Of a DNA stretch of 64,000 nt, positions 38,601 to 49,009 are shown one piece after another. Numbering within the stretch: position 1 is the stretch's first letter; every line of letters starts with the position of its first letter. The stretch spans positions 30,920-94,919 of the forward strand of contig JBNGIO010006298.1 of assembly GCA_049999805.1 (NCBI GenBank), in the 5' to 3' direction. Under the pieces are notes generated by a model. The model had not been told where the DNA came from, searched no databases, and saw only the letters and a program-made list of their open reading frames with translations. The position numbers and the translations under genes are program-made. Source of the stretch: Folioceros fuciformis (Eukaryota > Anthocerotophyta > Anthocerotopsida > Anthocerotales).

Positions 38601-39657
38601 GCTCTACGGAAGTTGCAGAAAGAGCTTTGGAAGCAAAATCAGGGTCTGTGCCGCGAGAGGAAAGCAAATGAGGCTAAAGTTGCAGAATGGGAGATGAAGG
38701 TTATTGACATTCAGATGTTGAAGTTTGGCCAGGTTTTATTCTGACCTCCAGACATATACAGGGCTCTAATCTGTGAACGCACATGGCCAACATCCTTGCT
38801 CACTATGTCTCTACTCCTTCCTTAGGTCATCGATCTGGATGCTCTGGACTCGATTAGTGTCCAAACAGGGTCAGAAGACCTGAAGGAGAAACTAAAAATC
38901 CAAGAGGAGAAGAATGCAGCTGAGTTAGCTGCCCGAAACAAAAAGATTCACCAAGCAACGGATGAGCTTTCTAGTAAGCCTCGTGATATAATCTGGTCCA
39001 GAATACCAGTAAATTACTCAGGGTTCGAAGTCTCATCGTTTCGCCCTCGCCTTAGGGTTGATAAAGGAGAATGCTGCTTGTTTGAACTGCATTGCGGACA
39101 TAAAGGAGAAGCAGATGGACATCTCAAAGGTACATTGTCCTGGGAATCGTTCTGTTAAGACATCTTGATGTGAAGGTGCAGGTTTGTAGTTCACGAACAT
39201 GCCAGGGGGCCTGAACCTCAGCAATTCACATAGTGCGAAACGGTTGTTTGCCCACACAGAACATGAAAGGAAGAGCAAGTGGAACTGTTTTGGATCCGCT
39301 GTTGGAAAAGAAGAAAGAGGAAGTGGAGTACAGACGCTNNNNNNNNNNNNNNNNNNNNNNNNNNNNNNNNNNNNNNNNNNNNNNNNNNNNNNNNNNNNNN
39401 NNNNNNNNNNNNNNNNNNNNNNNNNNNNNNNNNNNNNNAACCCGCCTCCTCCTCCTCCCAACCCCCCCTTTTATCTGGACAAAGATCTGAGTCTACCAAT
39501 TTTGTGGCACGAACGTTGCCTTTTGCAGATAGTTCACGAACATGCGCAAAAGATTGACGATTTACGGAACCGGCTGCGACAGCTGAATACCGACAAGCTC
39601 ACTGTTTATCCGTACCAGACATCAACCACGATAGTGCACAGCAAAAACCAGATCTAG
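26686..39657 (+). CDS. CFAP44: CFAP44 (WDR52-like) axonemal protein
   Basis: CFAP44 is a large WD40/coiled-coil protein of the tether complex near the inner dynein arms of motile cilia. The N-terminus ([20 protein letters not shown]) is low-complexity. WD40 repeats fill 26.9-30.8 kb; examples are [70 protein letters not shown] and [15 protein letters not shown] Glu/Pro-rich insert lies at about 29940-30170. The coiled-coil C-terminal half (31.0-33.83 kb) ends at [14 protein letters not shown], with a phase-0 donor at 33822. The next recognisable exon begins at about 37704 ([20 protein letters not shown]...KKIKRIKKK), followed by an acidic tract and [20 protein letters not shown]. Later come [20 protein letters not shown] and [20 protein letters not shown] 100-N gap (39339-39438) cuts a late exon. 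TAG is at 39655-39657. The 3.9-kb interval contains a whole UBP22-like gene. Confidence 0.9.
33825..37703 (+). other. Large CFAP44 intron hosting another gene
   Basis: The donor after ...HEVTKK and the acceptor (GTTAG) before [19 protein letters not shown] are both phase 0. Human CFAP44, as I remember it, has the KKIKR-KKK/acidic region shortly after the equivalent coiled coil. I see no CFAP44 coding sequence between them. The interval contains the UBP22-like gene's GC-rich upstream region, coding exons and 3' flank. The stretch 36971-37703 shows no gene. Confidence 0.75.
34642..36970 (+). CDS. UBP22: UBP22/USP22-like ubiquitin protease (SAGA DUB module)
   Basis: This is the H2B-deubiquitinating catalytic subunit of the SAGA DUB module. 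Three exons (34642-35699, 35823-35960, 36157-36970) join in frame to about 669 residues. The N-terminal ZnF-UBP domain shows [20 protein letters not shown], then [19 protein letters not shown] and [15 protein letters not shown] (about residues 50-120). A low-complexity Gly/Asn/Ser/Lys linker follows. The USP fold starts at [20 protein letters not shown] (catalytic Cys, about residue 290). It continues with [20 protein letters not shown], zinc-knuckle cysteines (TCTVCG, FYCQKCQ) and the His box [20 protein letters not shown]. The stop is at 36968-36970. The family assignment rests on the ZnF-UBP plus USP order. The gene lies wholly inside a CFAP44 intron on the same strand, with its own GC-rich upstream region at about 33.95-34.6 kb. 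Confidence 0.93.
39339..39438. other. 100-N assembly gap inside CFAP44
   Basis: The gap removes the end of a coiled-coil exon (after [10 protein letters not shown]) and the start of the following intron. The CFAP44 reading frame is therefore incomplete here for technical reasons. Confidence 0.97.
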
Positions 39658-40262
39658 CGCAGAGCGATTTGGTGAGCCGCTAGATGATCTCGATTACATT
39701 GCGGCATGTCATTTTTGGCTAGCAGGATCCTGAATTGCTCTCGCGTTTCCGCGTCCGCCAATCCTGCAGGGAGTATCAACTCCTCAAGCGGCACGTCGAG
39801 GTCCTTGTAAATCTGTTCAAGCTGTTCAATTTGCAGCATTATCCTGCGCTGGTCTTCCTCTATCTGTTGAGTCCGAATTTCCAGCTCCTTGTCCAGCAGG
39901 TGGATGCGCGACATCGTGCCAGTACGGTCCTGGTAATCGAGCTTCTCCTCCCAACGATTGAGGAAAGCCTTGCATTTCTCTCTCTCTTCCACAGCACGTC
40001 GATGCTGGGCCTCCACAGACCGACGGACATCGGAAACCACAGGCTCCAACTTGGAAGGCCAATTGCGGAGAGTCGCAGCCGATGACGAGTCTCTGCTTTC
40101 GTCGTACTCTTTCCACTCACTCTTTTTCTCAAATGATAGCCGGCAAGGCGTTGCGGCCATCCTAGTGCTTCCTCTCCAAGGGGTTCTTTTGTCCTCGTTT
40201 GCACGTGCACTTGCTCGGCTCTCTTGTGCCCTCACCCTCCAACGCCCGCCACGGGACGACAT
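39654..40262 (-). CDS. Single-exon coiled-coil protein, 202 aa
   Basis: An uninterrupted ATG-to-TAG frame encodes a basic N-terminus (MSSRGGRWRVRAQESRASAR). A long predicted coiled coil follows (VEAQHRRAVEEREKCKAFLN; LLDKELEIRTQQIEEDQRRI; MLQIEQLEQIYKDLDVPLEE), then a short tail ending AHQIALR. I do not recognise the family. The gene is convergent with CFAP44 and their stop codons overlap in the 4-base palindrome CTAG at 39654-39657. The product resembles small axonemal or centriolar coiled-coil proteins in character only; any ciliary role would be guesswork from the neighbour. Confidence 0.62.
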   Translation of the reverse strand: MSSRGGRWRVRAQESRASARANEDKRTPWRGSTRMAATPCRLSFEKKSEWKEYDESRDSSSAATLRNWPSKLEPVVSDVRRSVEAQHRRAVEEREKCKAFLNRWEEKLDYQDRTGTMSRIHLLDKELEIRTQQIEEDQRRIMLQIEQLEQIYKDLDVPLEELILPAGLADAETREQFRILLAKNDMPQCNRDHLAAHQIALR

Positions 40263-40890
40263 CCGAGATGACAGGCAAAGCTACCAGCAGGTGCGGAAGT
40301 ACAACTCCTATCAAGAACAAGTATCCCTAACCACCTCAAAGAATTTTCAAGCAAGAGTTTCCCACGGGAGGAGGCATGGATCATCGTCTCCCATTCATTT
40401 TGCAATCAAGATTCAAGAACGGCTTGCACACATATGTCCTGTATGGATGTACTTAAAGAAGAGCGAATATACGCTACTGTGGAGCACATGTTCACATAAG
40501 AAAGTGGCCAGCCAGGCCAAGAGTGAGAACTTGGAACCTTGTTAGCAACCCAAATAGATCTCTTCCCGTCCATGTAACAATTAGTCGATTGGTTAATTAA
40601 AAATACATGATATACATGGCAGTCTCGCTGCCACCCATCAAAATCGGGATCGCAATCCTGACATGGTTTCCGACTAAGGAATGTTAAATCTGCAGCCAGA
40701 CTGCAACACACGAGTCAAGCAAGTCAAGGTCCCCTGTAGGCAGAGTATCGTGACCCATCTGTATCAACAGCTTATCTTGCGAGGAACAGTTCTGCTGCTT
40801 CTCTGAGACTTGCCAGAGCGCAGAGTCAATAAAAATGATAATTTCCACCCACGTTCCACCGAAGAATGAAGAACCTCCCACGAGAAAATC

Positions 40891-42405
40891 TTAAATGTCC
40901 CATCGCTTCTTTAATCTGAAAAGCACTATGGCTTCTTTCACATTATCCTGTGGCACTTGAACCATCAACTGAAGTTTGCACTTCCTTGGGGCTTGTTTCG
41001 CACCAAAGTCCTCTTTACCAATCTGATGTACGCATGAGTCCAACGAGTACGAGTCAGCTAAATGAGAAGAACAAAAAGTTTCCTCAGGACCAAGCAATTT
41101 TAAGAAGCCTGAATCAATGCTTACCCATAGGGACCCCCAACAAAGCCGGACTTCAGAATCATAACCGAGTTTCACTTTAAAATCCTCGTTCGGTTTATGT
41201 TTCAAGACGGCGCTCCATGCCGTGCTATCAAAATTGTAGACATAGCTGAGCCAAAGAAGAAGTAGAAGGTGAGACCAATCATGATGATGCGTGGACATCC
41301 GAAACCCATCATGGTAATGTGTGGACATCCGACAAAATTGCAATATACCTCCTTCCACAACAAATATTAATGCCTCTTTGCAACTCACCTCAGCTTATTC
41401 GCTCTTGTGAACTGTCTCTTAAAAGCAACGGACAGGGTTTTGGATGGCCACGAGACTTGGGGAGTGAGAGTCATCTCATCGTCCTGCGAAAGCAAAACCA
41501 TGCTAAGTTGTCCGGATGGCCGTGACAGACGATCAAAGGCGTCGGAAGAGAAATGGCAGAGTGTACCGGGACAGACGTCGTTCTACATGATGTGCCAAAT
41601 TCACCAACGCACCTTGAAGGTGTACTTGAAGTTGAGATTCTCCTCTCTATACTCAGCTACAAGGAGGCCATTCAGTGCTGAGCCTCCCACAAAGCCACTG
41701 ATAGAGAGGGCCTTGTCACTCTCCTCCTTCGACAAATCATCCTCGATCTTGATCTCCCCGTTCGGAAAAGAGAGGACCGCTTTGGGCTGGCCACACGAAG
41801 TCGGATCAAGCGATAAGCAACGCACAATGGCGAGTAGAAGCAAGGCTGCGCGAAGACAAGATGTGAAGACTTGCTCACCAATCCAGCTGGTGGGATGTCA
41901 CATGAAATTTCCGACTTGTACTTGAGATCGGCCGAGTTAGCGAACATTTTCAATTCTCCCTGCTGCGCCTGGGAGGAGGGAATCAAAATGCAAGAGGATG
42001 AGCCGAAAGGCACAAGATCCACACATTCATAACCCGTGGTATGGTCCCAGGGTTTGAGCAGAAACGAAAAAAAACATCTCGAGGAGCACTCACTTTGACG
42101 TCCCTCATGTATTGGAAACGCAGGTTGCGGCCGGTTTGCGCAGACACTGTCACAAGCGCGTTCCTGTCCTCGTGATCGTAGAGCACCGACAAGTACTTGG
42201 TCACAACTCCAAGAAGTGGGTAGCGGAAGTCTCCCGACGGCTCCCGCTGGAAGGAAGCCTTAAGCTTAGCGAGTCCGTTCAACACCTGCGCCGAGATCTT
42301 GTTCACAAACACGTTGTTTTCACTGTCATACTCGGTGGAGACCTTCATGGGAGGCACCTTCCTCCAGTGCAGGCCTGCTTCCGATCCCGACCTTCCCCAT
42401 GTCAT
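40891..42405 (-). CDS. OEP37: OEP37-type chloroplast outer envelope pore protein
   Basis: OEP37 is a beta-barrel, cation-selective channel of the chloroplast outer envelope. Exon 1, from an ATG at 42405, reads MTWGRSGSEAGLHWRKVPP, then VSTEYDSENNVFVNKISAQV and TKYLSVLYDHEDRNALVTVS. Further exons give AQQGELKMFANSADLKYKSE, LPKAVLSFPNGEIKIEDDLS, NGLLVAEYREENLNFKYTFK and DDEMTLTPQVSWPSKTLSVA. These are followed by SYVYNFDSTAWSAVLKHKPN and KLGYDSEVRLCWGSLWV. The last exon ends QVPQDNVKEAIVLFRLKKRW-DI (TAA 40891-40893), nearly the OEP37 C-terminus known from Arabidopsis. Alternating amphipathic strands fit a beta barrel. No cleavable transit peptide is expected. Borders are GT-AG, and the frame is also open upstream of the chosen ATG. 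Confidence 0.92.
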
Positions 42406-43616
42406 GGTTGCAGGCAGGCAGGCAGGCCCGCCAGGGAGGAAGGAAGGGAGCGAGGATGCCTGTTCTGCTCTGTCCTGTCCTGCCCTGCCCTTTCCTGCCC
42501 TGTACTGCGCTGTGATCAGAGCAGCCAATGTAGCATCCTTTCACACCGCGCTCCCCGCGACTGCCGCGTCCATCAAACTGCTGCCGCCGCGGCCATCTCC
42601 AGGGCAATGCGGTGTGGGGCGAGGCAGGGCAATGCCGTGCGGGCGGTGATCACACACCGCCGGTGCCACTGCCGCGAATACGCTGCTGGACGCAGTGCAG
42701 ACGCGGGAAACAGGGAAAGGAGGGTAACAGAGGCGAGCCAAAGCGGGAGCCAATGGCAGACAAAGGACCAGGGCAGAGGAAGAGCGGGAGGTGCAGCCCC
42801 GGGCAGTTCATGTGAAGAGCATTCAAAGGCTTTTCAAGGGGTAAGGGGTCAGTAAGGTGCAGGCTTTAGACGCACGGACGTCCACTGCGAGATGCTGACT
42901 GGCCCAAGATCCACTACGTTCTAAACCCTGTCTGCCTCCCGCCTTCACCGGCTCCATTTCCGACCTAGTTTTATTCCTCCACAGCGGCTGGCTGGTCTCC
43001 CGCCATCCATGCATTCTAGGATGTTGGTCTATATGGTTACACAACATACTAGGTCGACTTTCGTTTTCTCCTACATTCTGATGATGCTGACCCTACTCTT
43101 GTTCCTCTGTTGATGCCAGACGCCAGAAGTTGCCATAGCTACTCTCTTGCAGTAACGTGGTGCCATGGCATAGCTCGCACTGGCTGGCGGGAAGGAGAAG
43201 AACCCATGTGCTTCACATCACAGAAGCTCATCACACCACAACTCCCCACACGCTTACAACAAGCCTCCTCCCTGGAAGCCTTGGATTCCAAGCTCGTCTC
43301 AAGCTTAGTCCTAGAGAACTCGAGGTTAATGAGCCTGCTGTTTCATCCACGGCACTGGAATTGCAGGTGAACAGTTTCAATTATTTTACTGCTTCACTCT
43401 TCCTGCTATGGACGAATATATGGTGGAGGAAATTCCAATGATGTCCCTTGAAAATCTTGGATCATGGATAGAATGCTTGTACGTACCCTGGAAGGGATGC
43501 AGAGCCTGTGCTCGATACCGAGATTCAAACCATGCAGCTAGCTCGTTGTCCAATGCTTCAAGGGAGGGTGACCTTAACCACGCTATATTGTAACTACAAT
43601 ACATGTGTACAATTGT
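42406..43616. other. Spacer between OEP37 and the diterpene synthase
   Basis: I see no gene. The part next to OEP37 is GC-rich, with pyrimidine-rich CTGCC-type repeats at about 42460-42510 (TCCTGCCCTGCCC-like), and probably carries the OEP37 promoter. The rest would hold the 3' flank of the diterpene synthase gene. Confidence 0.6.
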
Positions 43617-46600
43617 CTACAATTCAAGAGGTTCAAGAGCAAGCGCATGGCCTCCCTCAGAAACAGGGGTGAAAAGAAGTCTCTTGGCATGCTCCATGGG
43701 TGGGAGGGGTGTGAAGCCAGCGTGATCTCTGTAGAAGAAATGTATGGTCCTGGCCATGTGGAAAAACAGGTTCTTGTACGCGTGGGGACCGTTCGACCGT
43801 TGGCTCGTTATGCTTGCTTGTGTCAGCTCCTGCATGTTTGCATCTATTGTGTTGCGAAGATACTCCATCACCTCGTCTTCTGTCTTCTCAGGATGATTCC
43901 TCATGTAGTTGACAACGCTGTTGCTCCTCTGTGACACGGTCGGCTCTCCCTGCACAATGTCATGTAGAATCCTCATCAGGGTTCAGCTCATGAATCGAGA
44001 TTGCAGGGAGCAAACAAGCATCCGCTAGCCTGGGAAACGACTTTCAGTCGGAGAGCAGGAACTGTGGTTTGGTCATCAACCTGTTTGTAGGCACTGATGT
44101 CCTCAAGCAGGCGGCCAACAGCATTCAATTTTTGCGTCAGCGCCTTGAACTCGTCTCCTTCCAACACATCATCGCTCAACTCGTCACCCACAAAGAACAT
44201 GGCTGGCAGTACAACACGTGACAGACCGATTGCTGACTCCGCATTTCTTATGTATTCCGACCATTGGGGAACTCTGCCAGCTTTGGTCCACTCCAACTCC
44301 AACAATGTTGCCTCAATCCAGCTTTTGTACTGAAACCAAATTGGCCCAAGCAAACGTACTACCATCAGCATTTGACAATTTGTGTGACCGTAGCTAAGTC
44401 TCCAACTCGAGAAAAATGTGGACACGCAGGTACAAGTGTGAGGGTCTTACAGGGCCAATCAGATGCTGTGTGATGTCCCGGCCCTGCGTGACAAATGCTT
44501 CGGCTGCCATGGCGTTGATACTGGAGTGTAGACCCTTGAATATGATGCTTTGTCGCTGGTTTCCGATGTCGATGAGGGATGGATCCCAGCTGGGCACAAT
44601 ACGTCCGAGGCAACAAGGCAAATTAGTCTCTCAACACTACCATCACCTTACGAAGGGAGAATGCATTGACGAGGCTGCACCTGTCCACAGCAGCTTGGAA
44701 TTGCCGGAGCTCCTCGATGCTAATGTTTGTGTGGAAGTAATCGTACAGCAGGATGCCGGTGAGTACTCCACACTGGGCCCACACTCGGCGGGCGCTGCTA
44801 AGCTGAGGCTCATACATGTTAGCGGCCGCCGAGAAGAAGACCACCATCAGCCTTTCCTTTGAGACAGACACCTTCTCAAAATCGTGCTCCAAGCTCCAGC
44901 TGCATGCATGCAACAAGATAAAGGGGGATTCGTCAGAAAGAATGAAGAACGCCGACTGCCTACCCGATTGCAGATTCTCAGATGTTTGCCAGTACCGGAC
45001 AAGTTGCTCAAGCTCCTCCCGGTACTCCTGCTGCCGCAACAGGTAATCGGCCTTGGCAAGGGCCAGGAACGTCTCATTGTGAACATACGGCATCCTAATT
45101 AATGAATGCCAAATCCAACGTCGTCAGCACTCGAACCTCCACGAATTCGGCATGCTATCCTCAATCATGCCAGAACTGCAGGGTCACTTACTTGTACAAG
45201 GACTTGCCGATCCAAATATCATCGCTCCCGTAGTGATCGAGGTAAGCTCGCGTCTCAACACGGGGCAAGCTGGCATAGAAGGGGTACGTCAAAGCATACT
45301 CCACTTCCCCTGGAAGGTCCTTGGTGATGATCCACTTGTCGGAGATGTCGTTGGCCCTCCATTTCTCCTCAAGGAAGTTGCGTGTAAAGCTCCGAGCCGA
45401 CTGCAGGAGAGCCTCTCCAGGAAGCATCATCTGGGAGGCTCGGTGCAAATTGAACATGCCCGTGACTGCTGAATCGCTCTGGCCAGCAAAGCAGAAGAAC
45501 TCATCGTCCTTGTGGAAGGGCAGGAAGACGTCAGATGAGACGTCGTATCCGTGTTGGCGCAGGAGACGAAAGCCCATGGCCGTGTCATCCACGTCGCTAA
45601 TCACAGCCTCTCGAGCCCAAGCGATGCCGTTGGGTGCCCAGTTCTGGCACACGTAGTCCAGGCACACTTTGATCTCCTTCTGGAAGTAGTGTGCGATGCC
45701 CAGACGCTGAAGCCTGTCCACGATCCACATGTGCTCGAACAAGTCCACCGGGTACACATTTGGAACTGCACACACACACCCAGCACAGGGAGCCAGTGAG
45801 TCGATCCACCACTGGCTAAAAAAATGCAGGCGACGCAGCGATTCGATCATGATGATCAGCATAGTTCTACGCATGGGTTGAATCTGGTGATTGATGAAGA
45901 ATCGCACCTGCATTGTCAAATTGCTCCAGCACGTTGTTGAGATATTGGAGACATTTCTGGTCCCCAGTGTACATGAGCGCACAGGCGGTGGACGCAGGGG
46001 AACACAGGAAGGAGCCATCCTTGGATTGGAGCTTTAGAAGACGGTTCCAATCCACCAGGTCGCGGAGGCCCTCCAGGGAGTGCAGCAAAGTGCTAGGATA
46101 TTCATGCACAACCTCCATCGGGATCCTGATCAACACCAACAAATCATACCCCGCATTTAACCTTTGCATGCACTTGGCGAGCAGGAAAAGTTAAAATGCT
46201 GAAAAACAGAGCACACACACTAGACTCACTTCTTAAGCTTGCGCTCTCTTTCCACCAGGATTCTGTGTGTCATTGGGTGATCGTAAGGAAGGTCCAGTCC
46301 CAGCTTCTTGGCATCCTCCATCATGGCGGGAAAGACGATTTCGAATCCTATGGGCATGTGATCCTCTGGCTCGTCGGCAATCTTGTGAATGTTGTGAGTG
46401 ATGAATTCGCAGCCTGGATTGAGCTCACAGACAGCACCAGAATTGAGGTGAGGAAAAAACAAAGACATTTTGTGGCGTTCTCAGATGCGGATCTAAGTTC
46501 GTTTGTGTCATGAGTGAGTGACGATGCGACATGTTCACTGACCTCTCGTGACATTGGGAGCACCGATGTTCCAGGTCTTGAGCGCCACTACGCAGGCCAC

Positions 46601-47461
46601 CGTGTTCACGACACGATCGTAAGCAGAGAAGAGATCGAGCTCCCCCCAGGAGCCGTCGGCGATCTGGTTGTTCATGATCCACTCCAGAGACCTGGGGAAC
46701 TGCGGCTTCCCGGACCCGTCCAACGCCGGCACCAAAGCCACCCAGGCTGTGTCGTAGGCGCTGACAGATATCTGCCCGTCCCCCATGTTCCTGAACATGT
46801 CGCGGACAGCGGAGATACATTCCTCCACAAACTGAGGCGAGGGACACGACTCGGTGCGTAGGGCAAGGGAGGCCACGGAATTCTGCAACGACTCCTCATC
46901 ATCGACGGCCCGCCCGGAGCGCGATGCCGAGTCCGGGACTTTGGAGTCCAGCAGAGAAGATGCAGCTGCTACAAGCACATCGGCAGACAAAACCCAGGTA
47001 AGCCGCGCATCCTTCCAAGCGTGCCGACGAATTCCAAAACGTAAGGACTCGCTCAGCAGCTCGGGAGCCCCCGTGGCTACTCACCTGACGTCACCGGAGC
47101 GGCGTGCAGCTGGAAGCGCTTGGAGATGGATTCATCACCTGCGAATGCAATGTCAGTCAGCAGCAAGTGAACAACGGGATCGAAGCCCCAGGCTCCAAAT
47201 CATGGACATCGCAGCCGAGCGACCGAGCGAAGCATCAACGGCACAGAAATTAAGCACGGAAATACCTGCAGCTAGCTGTGCTGCCACTTGCTTGATTGCA
47301 AGACGCAGACGACGTGCCAGTTCCGGTGCGTTGAAGCTCCCGCGGCGGGTTCCGGAGGTGACCTTCCGCAAGCCGCTTTGGTAAGGCAGCGAGCTACCCT
47401 GATCATGAGCGTGTGGGGTGAGGAGTCCCGAGGCCCGCGCTGCTGCTGCTGCTGTTGCCAT
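43617..47461 (-). CDS. Class II diterpene synthase (copalyl diphosphate synthase-like)
   Basis: This is a plastidial diterpene cyclase with the full gamma-beta-alpha plant architecture. The N-terminus (MATAAAAARASGLLTPHAHD) looks like a transit peptide. Landmarks are SVSAYDTAWVALVPALDG and NNQIADGSWGELDLFSAYDR (QxxDGSW type). The class II acid motif DVDD is in ISDVDDTAMGFRLLRQHGYD (about 45590). The His-Asn pair known as the catalytic base of ent-CPP synthases is present in STLLHSLEGLRDL and VPNVYPVDLFEH. In the alpha domain the class I DDxxD motif is replaced: ILLYDYFHTNISIEELRQF. The NSE/DTE region reads RLLEDISAYK. Class I ionisation is thus probably lost and the enzyme predicted to make copalyl diphosphate (likely ent) from GGPP. 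About 12-14 exons; stop TAG 43617-43619. Confidence 0.9.
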
Positions 47462-47822
47462 TGCGACAGCCGAGCTTCTCTTTTCTCCTCTCCTCTTCCT
47501 CCCCTCTCCTCTCTTGTCCTGGCTTCCTCTTGGAGCAGAAGAAGAAGAAAGATCTGATGGAAGCAACGATTGGGCCAGGCACTGCCGTACACACTCCGCT
47601 GTACAGTCTAGACAAGTAGCGGAGGGAGGAGCACGCGATGTGATGGCTGGCAACGGGCGCCGGGCAATTTTGCTCGGGCTCTTAGATTTGTACAGTTGGG
47701 CCTGAAGGATGCTTACAAACGGGCGCTCCTCTGCTGTCGGACCTGCGCGTGATGCTCCGAGGTCTGAAGCTGGTATGTGCGGTCTTGCTCTCCTGGACCC
47801 GTCTGCGGCAAGGATCCTCGCC

Positions 47823-47831
47823 CCTTATATA
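47823..47831 (-). promoter_or_regulatory. TATA box upstream of the diterpene synthase
   Basis: On the minus strand this reads TATATAAGG, about 365 bp upstream of the diterpene synthase ATG. It would leave a leader of roughly 330 bases. No other strong TATA element is seen nearby on that strand. Confidence 0.5.
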
Positions 47832-49009
47832 CGCCAGGTCACGGTAGATGCCAGCCACCAACTTTGTCGAACGCCAATCATGCCACCTGCTCGCCTCTTG
47901 CCCTAACATTTCCTCGCATTGGCCACTGGTTTTCGCGCCAATCAGTATTTACCGGCGTCAAACGGATGGATGTACGTACAGTACTCGTAATTTTGTGGGC
48001 ACTGCAGCCATGTGTGGATCCAGTGTCCCAAGACTTGCTTCACGCACGTCCCTTGCGCACTAGCTCGGGATCGAAGTACGCATATACATTGCCCTCTCGG
48101 TGAATCTCCTCCACTCGGGTGTGTCGGTACATGGCTTACTTGTGGAACTCTTTGTTCTCAGGAATCACCATCGAGGAATTCTTCAGTTTTTGAATGCGAA
48201 AAGCCTTTAGCGCGAGTGCTTCTGAGGATTGCATCATCCTAGACCCAACGGGACCAGTCACACATCATGCTGAACACATCCTTTTTCAGCATCTATCACA
48301 TCACTTCACTACAAGACACCCAGATCCACATAGCCAGTCGCGTTCAAGCCAAAGGGTCCCTTGCGAAGGTCAAGCATGAATGGTTTCTTTACAGAAGAAG
48401 GGGTGCCCTCCTTCTCCAGCCATGGACATTCGTCATAGAAAACAAGGGGAGACAACCTGGGGAAGGCAGATTGAGAAGAGATGCATGAAAACCAAGCCGC
48501 ACAAAATGAATTCATTTGGAACAAGAAAACAAAAGGACATCAAGGACAAGTCTATATACTACGCACAAGCACATGGTTATTGGCACGGAAGGTAATTTTC
48601 TAAGGGGTGCGGGTTGATGGCATCCACTTCTTTCACGTTCCCACAGAAGCTGCTGCCGATTACCGTCTTGCTAGAAGACTGTAAGTACATACATCAGGAC
48701 ATCACCATAGGAACGATGGGCGACGAGCCGGACACGCTGTCAGCTGCTACGCCTCGGGCTCGTACAATTCAATTGCTTTTTGTTTATTTCCCTTCAATGA
48801 GAACTGCGATCCCGGCCCGGGTCCACGGGATTGACTGACGATTTAATCTTGCCGTCTTGAACACATGAAAATATTCTACACGCGGCATTTGCAGCTTGGG
48901 CGGCGCATGACCGCTCACCGGCCTGGACTATCTGACCGGCCAGGAGCATGCGCGGTACAACAACCTGGGCGCCGGTCTGATATGGTCGAACAAGCGCGAT
49001 CGCATCCCC
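47832..49009. other. Spacer between the diterpene synthase and CAN nuclease
   Basis: I see no gene. The stretch should contain the diterpene synthase upstream region and the CAN nuclease 3' flank. Open frames here are short and overlap one another in different frames. Confidence 0.6.

Noticed and set aside
39186-39545. Shared 16-base string TAGTTCACGAACATGC at about 39187 and 39532
   Set aside because: It might be a partial duplication of the start of the last CFAP44 exon, but the match is short and does not extend, so I do not claim it.
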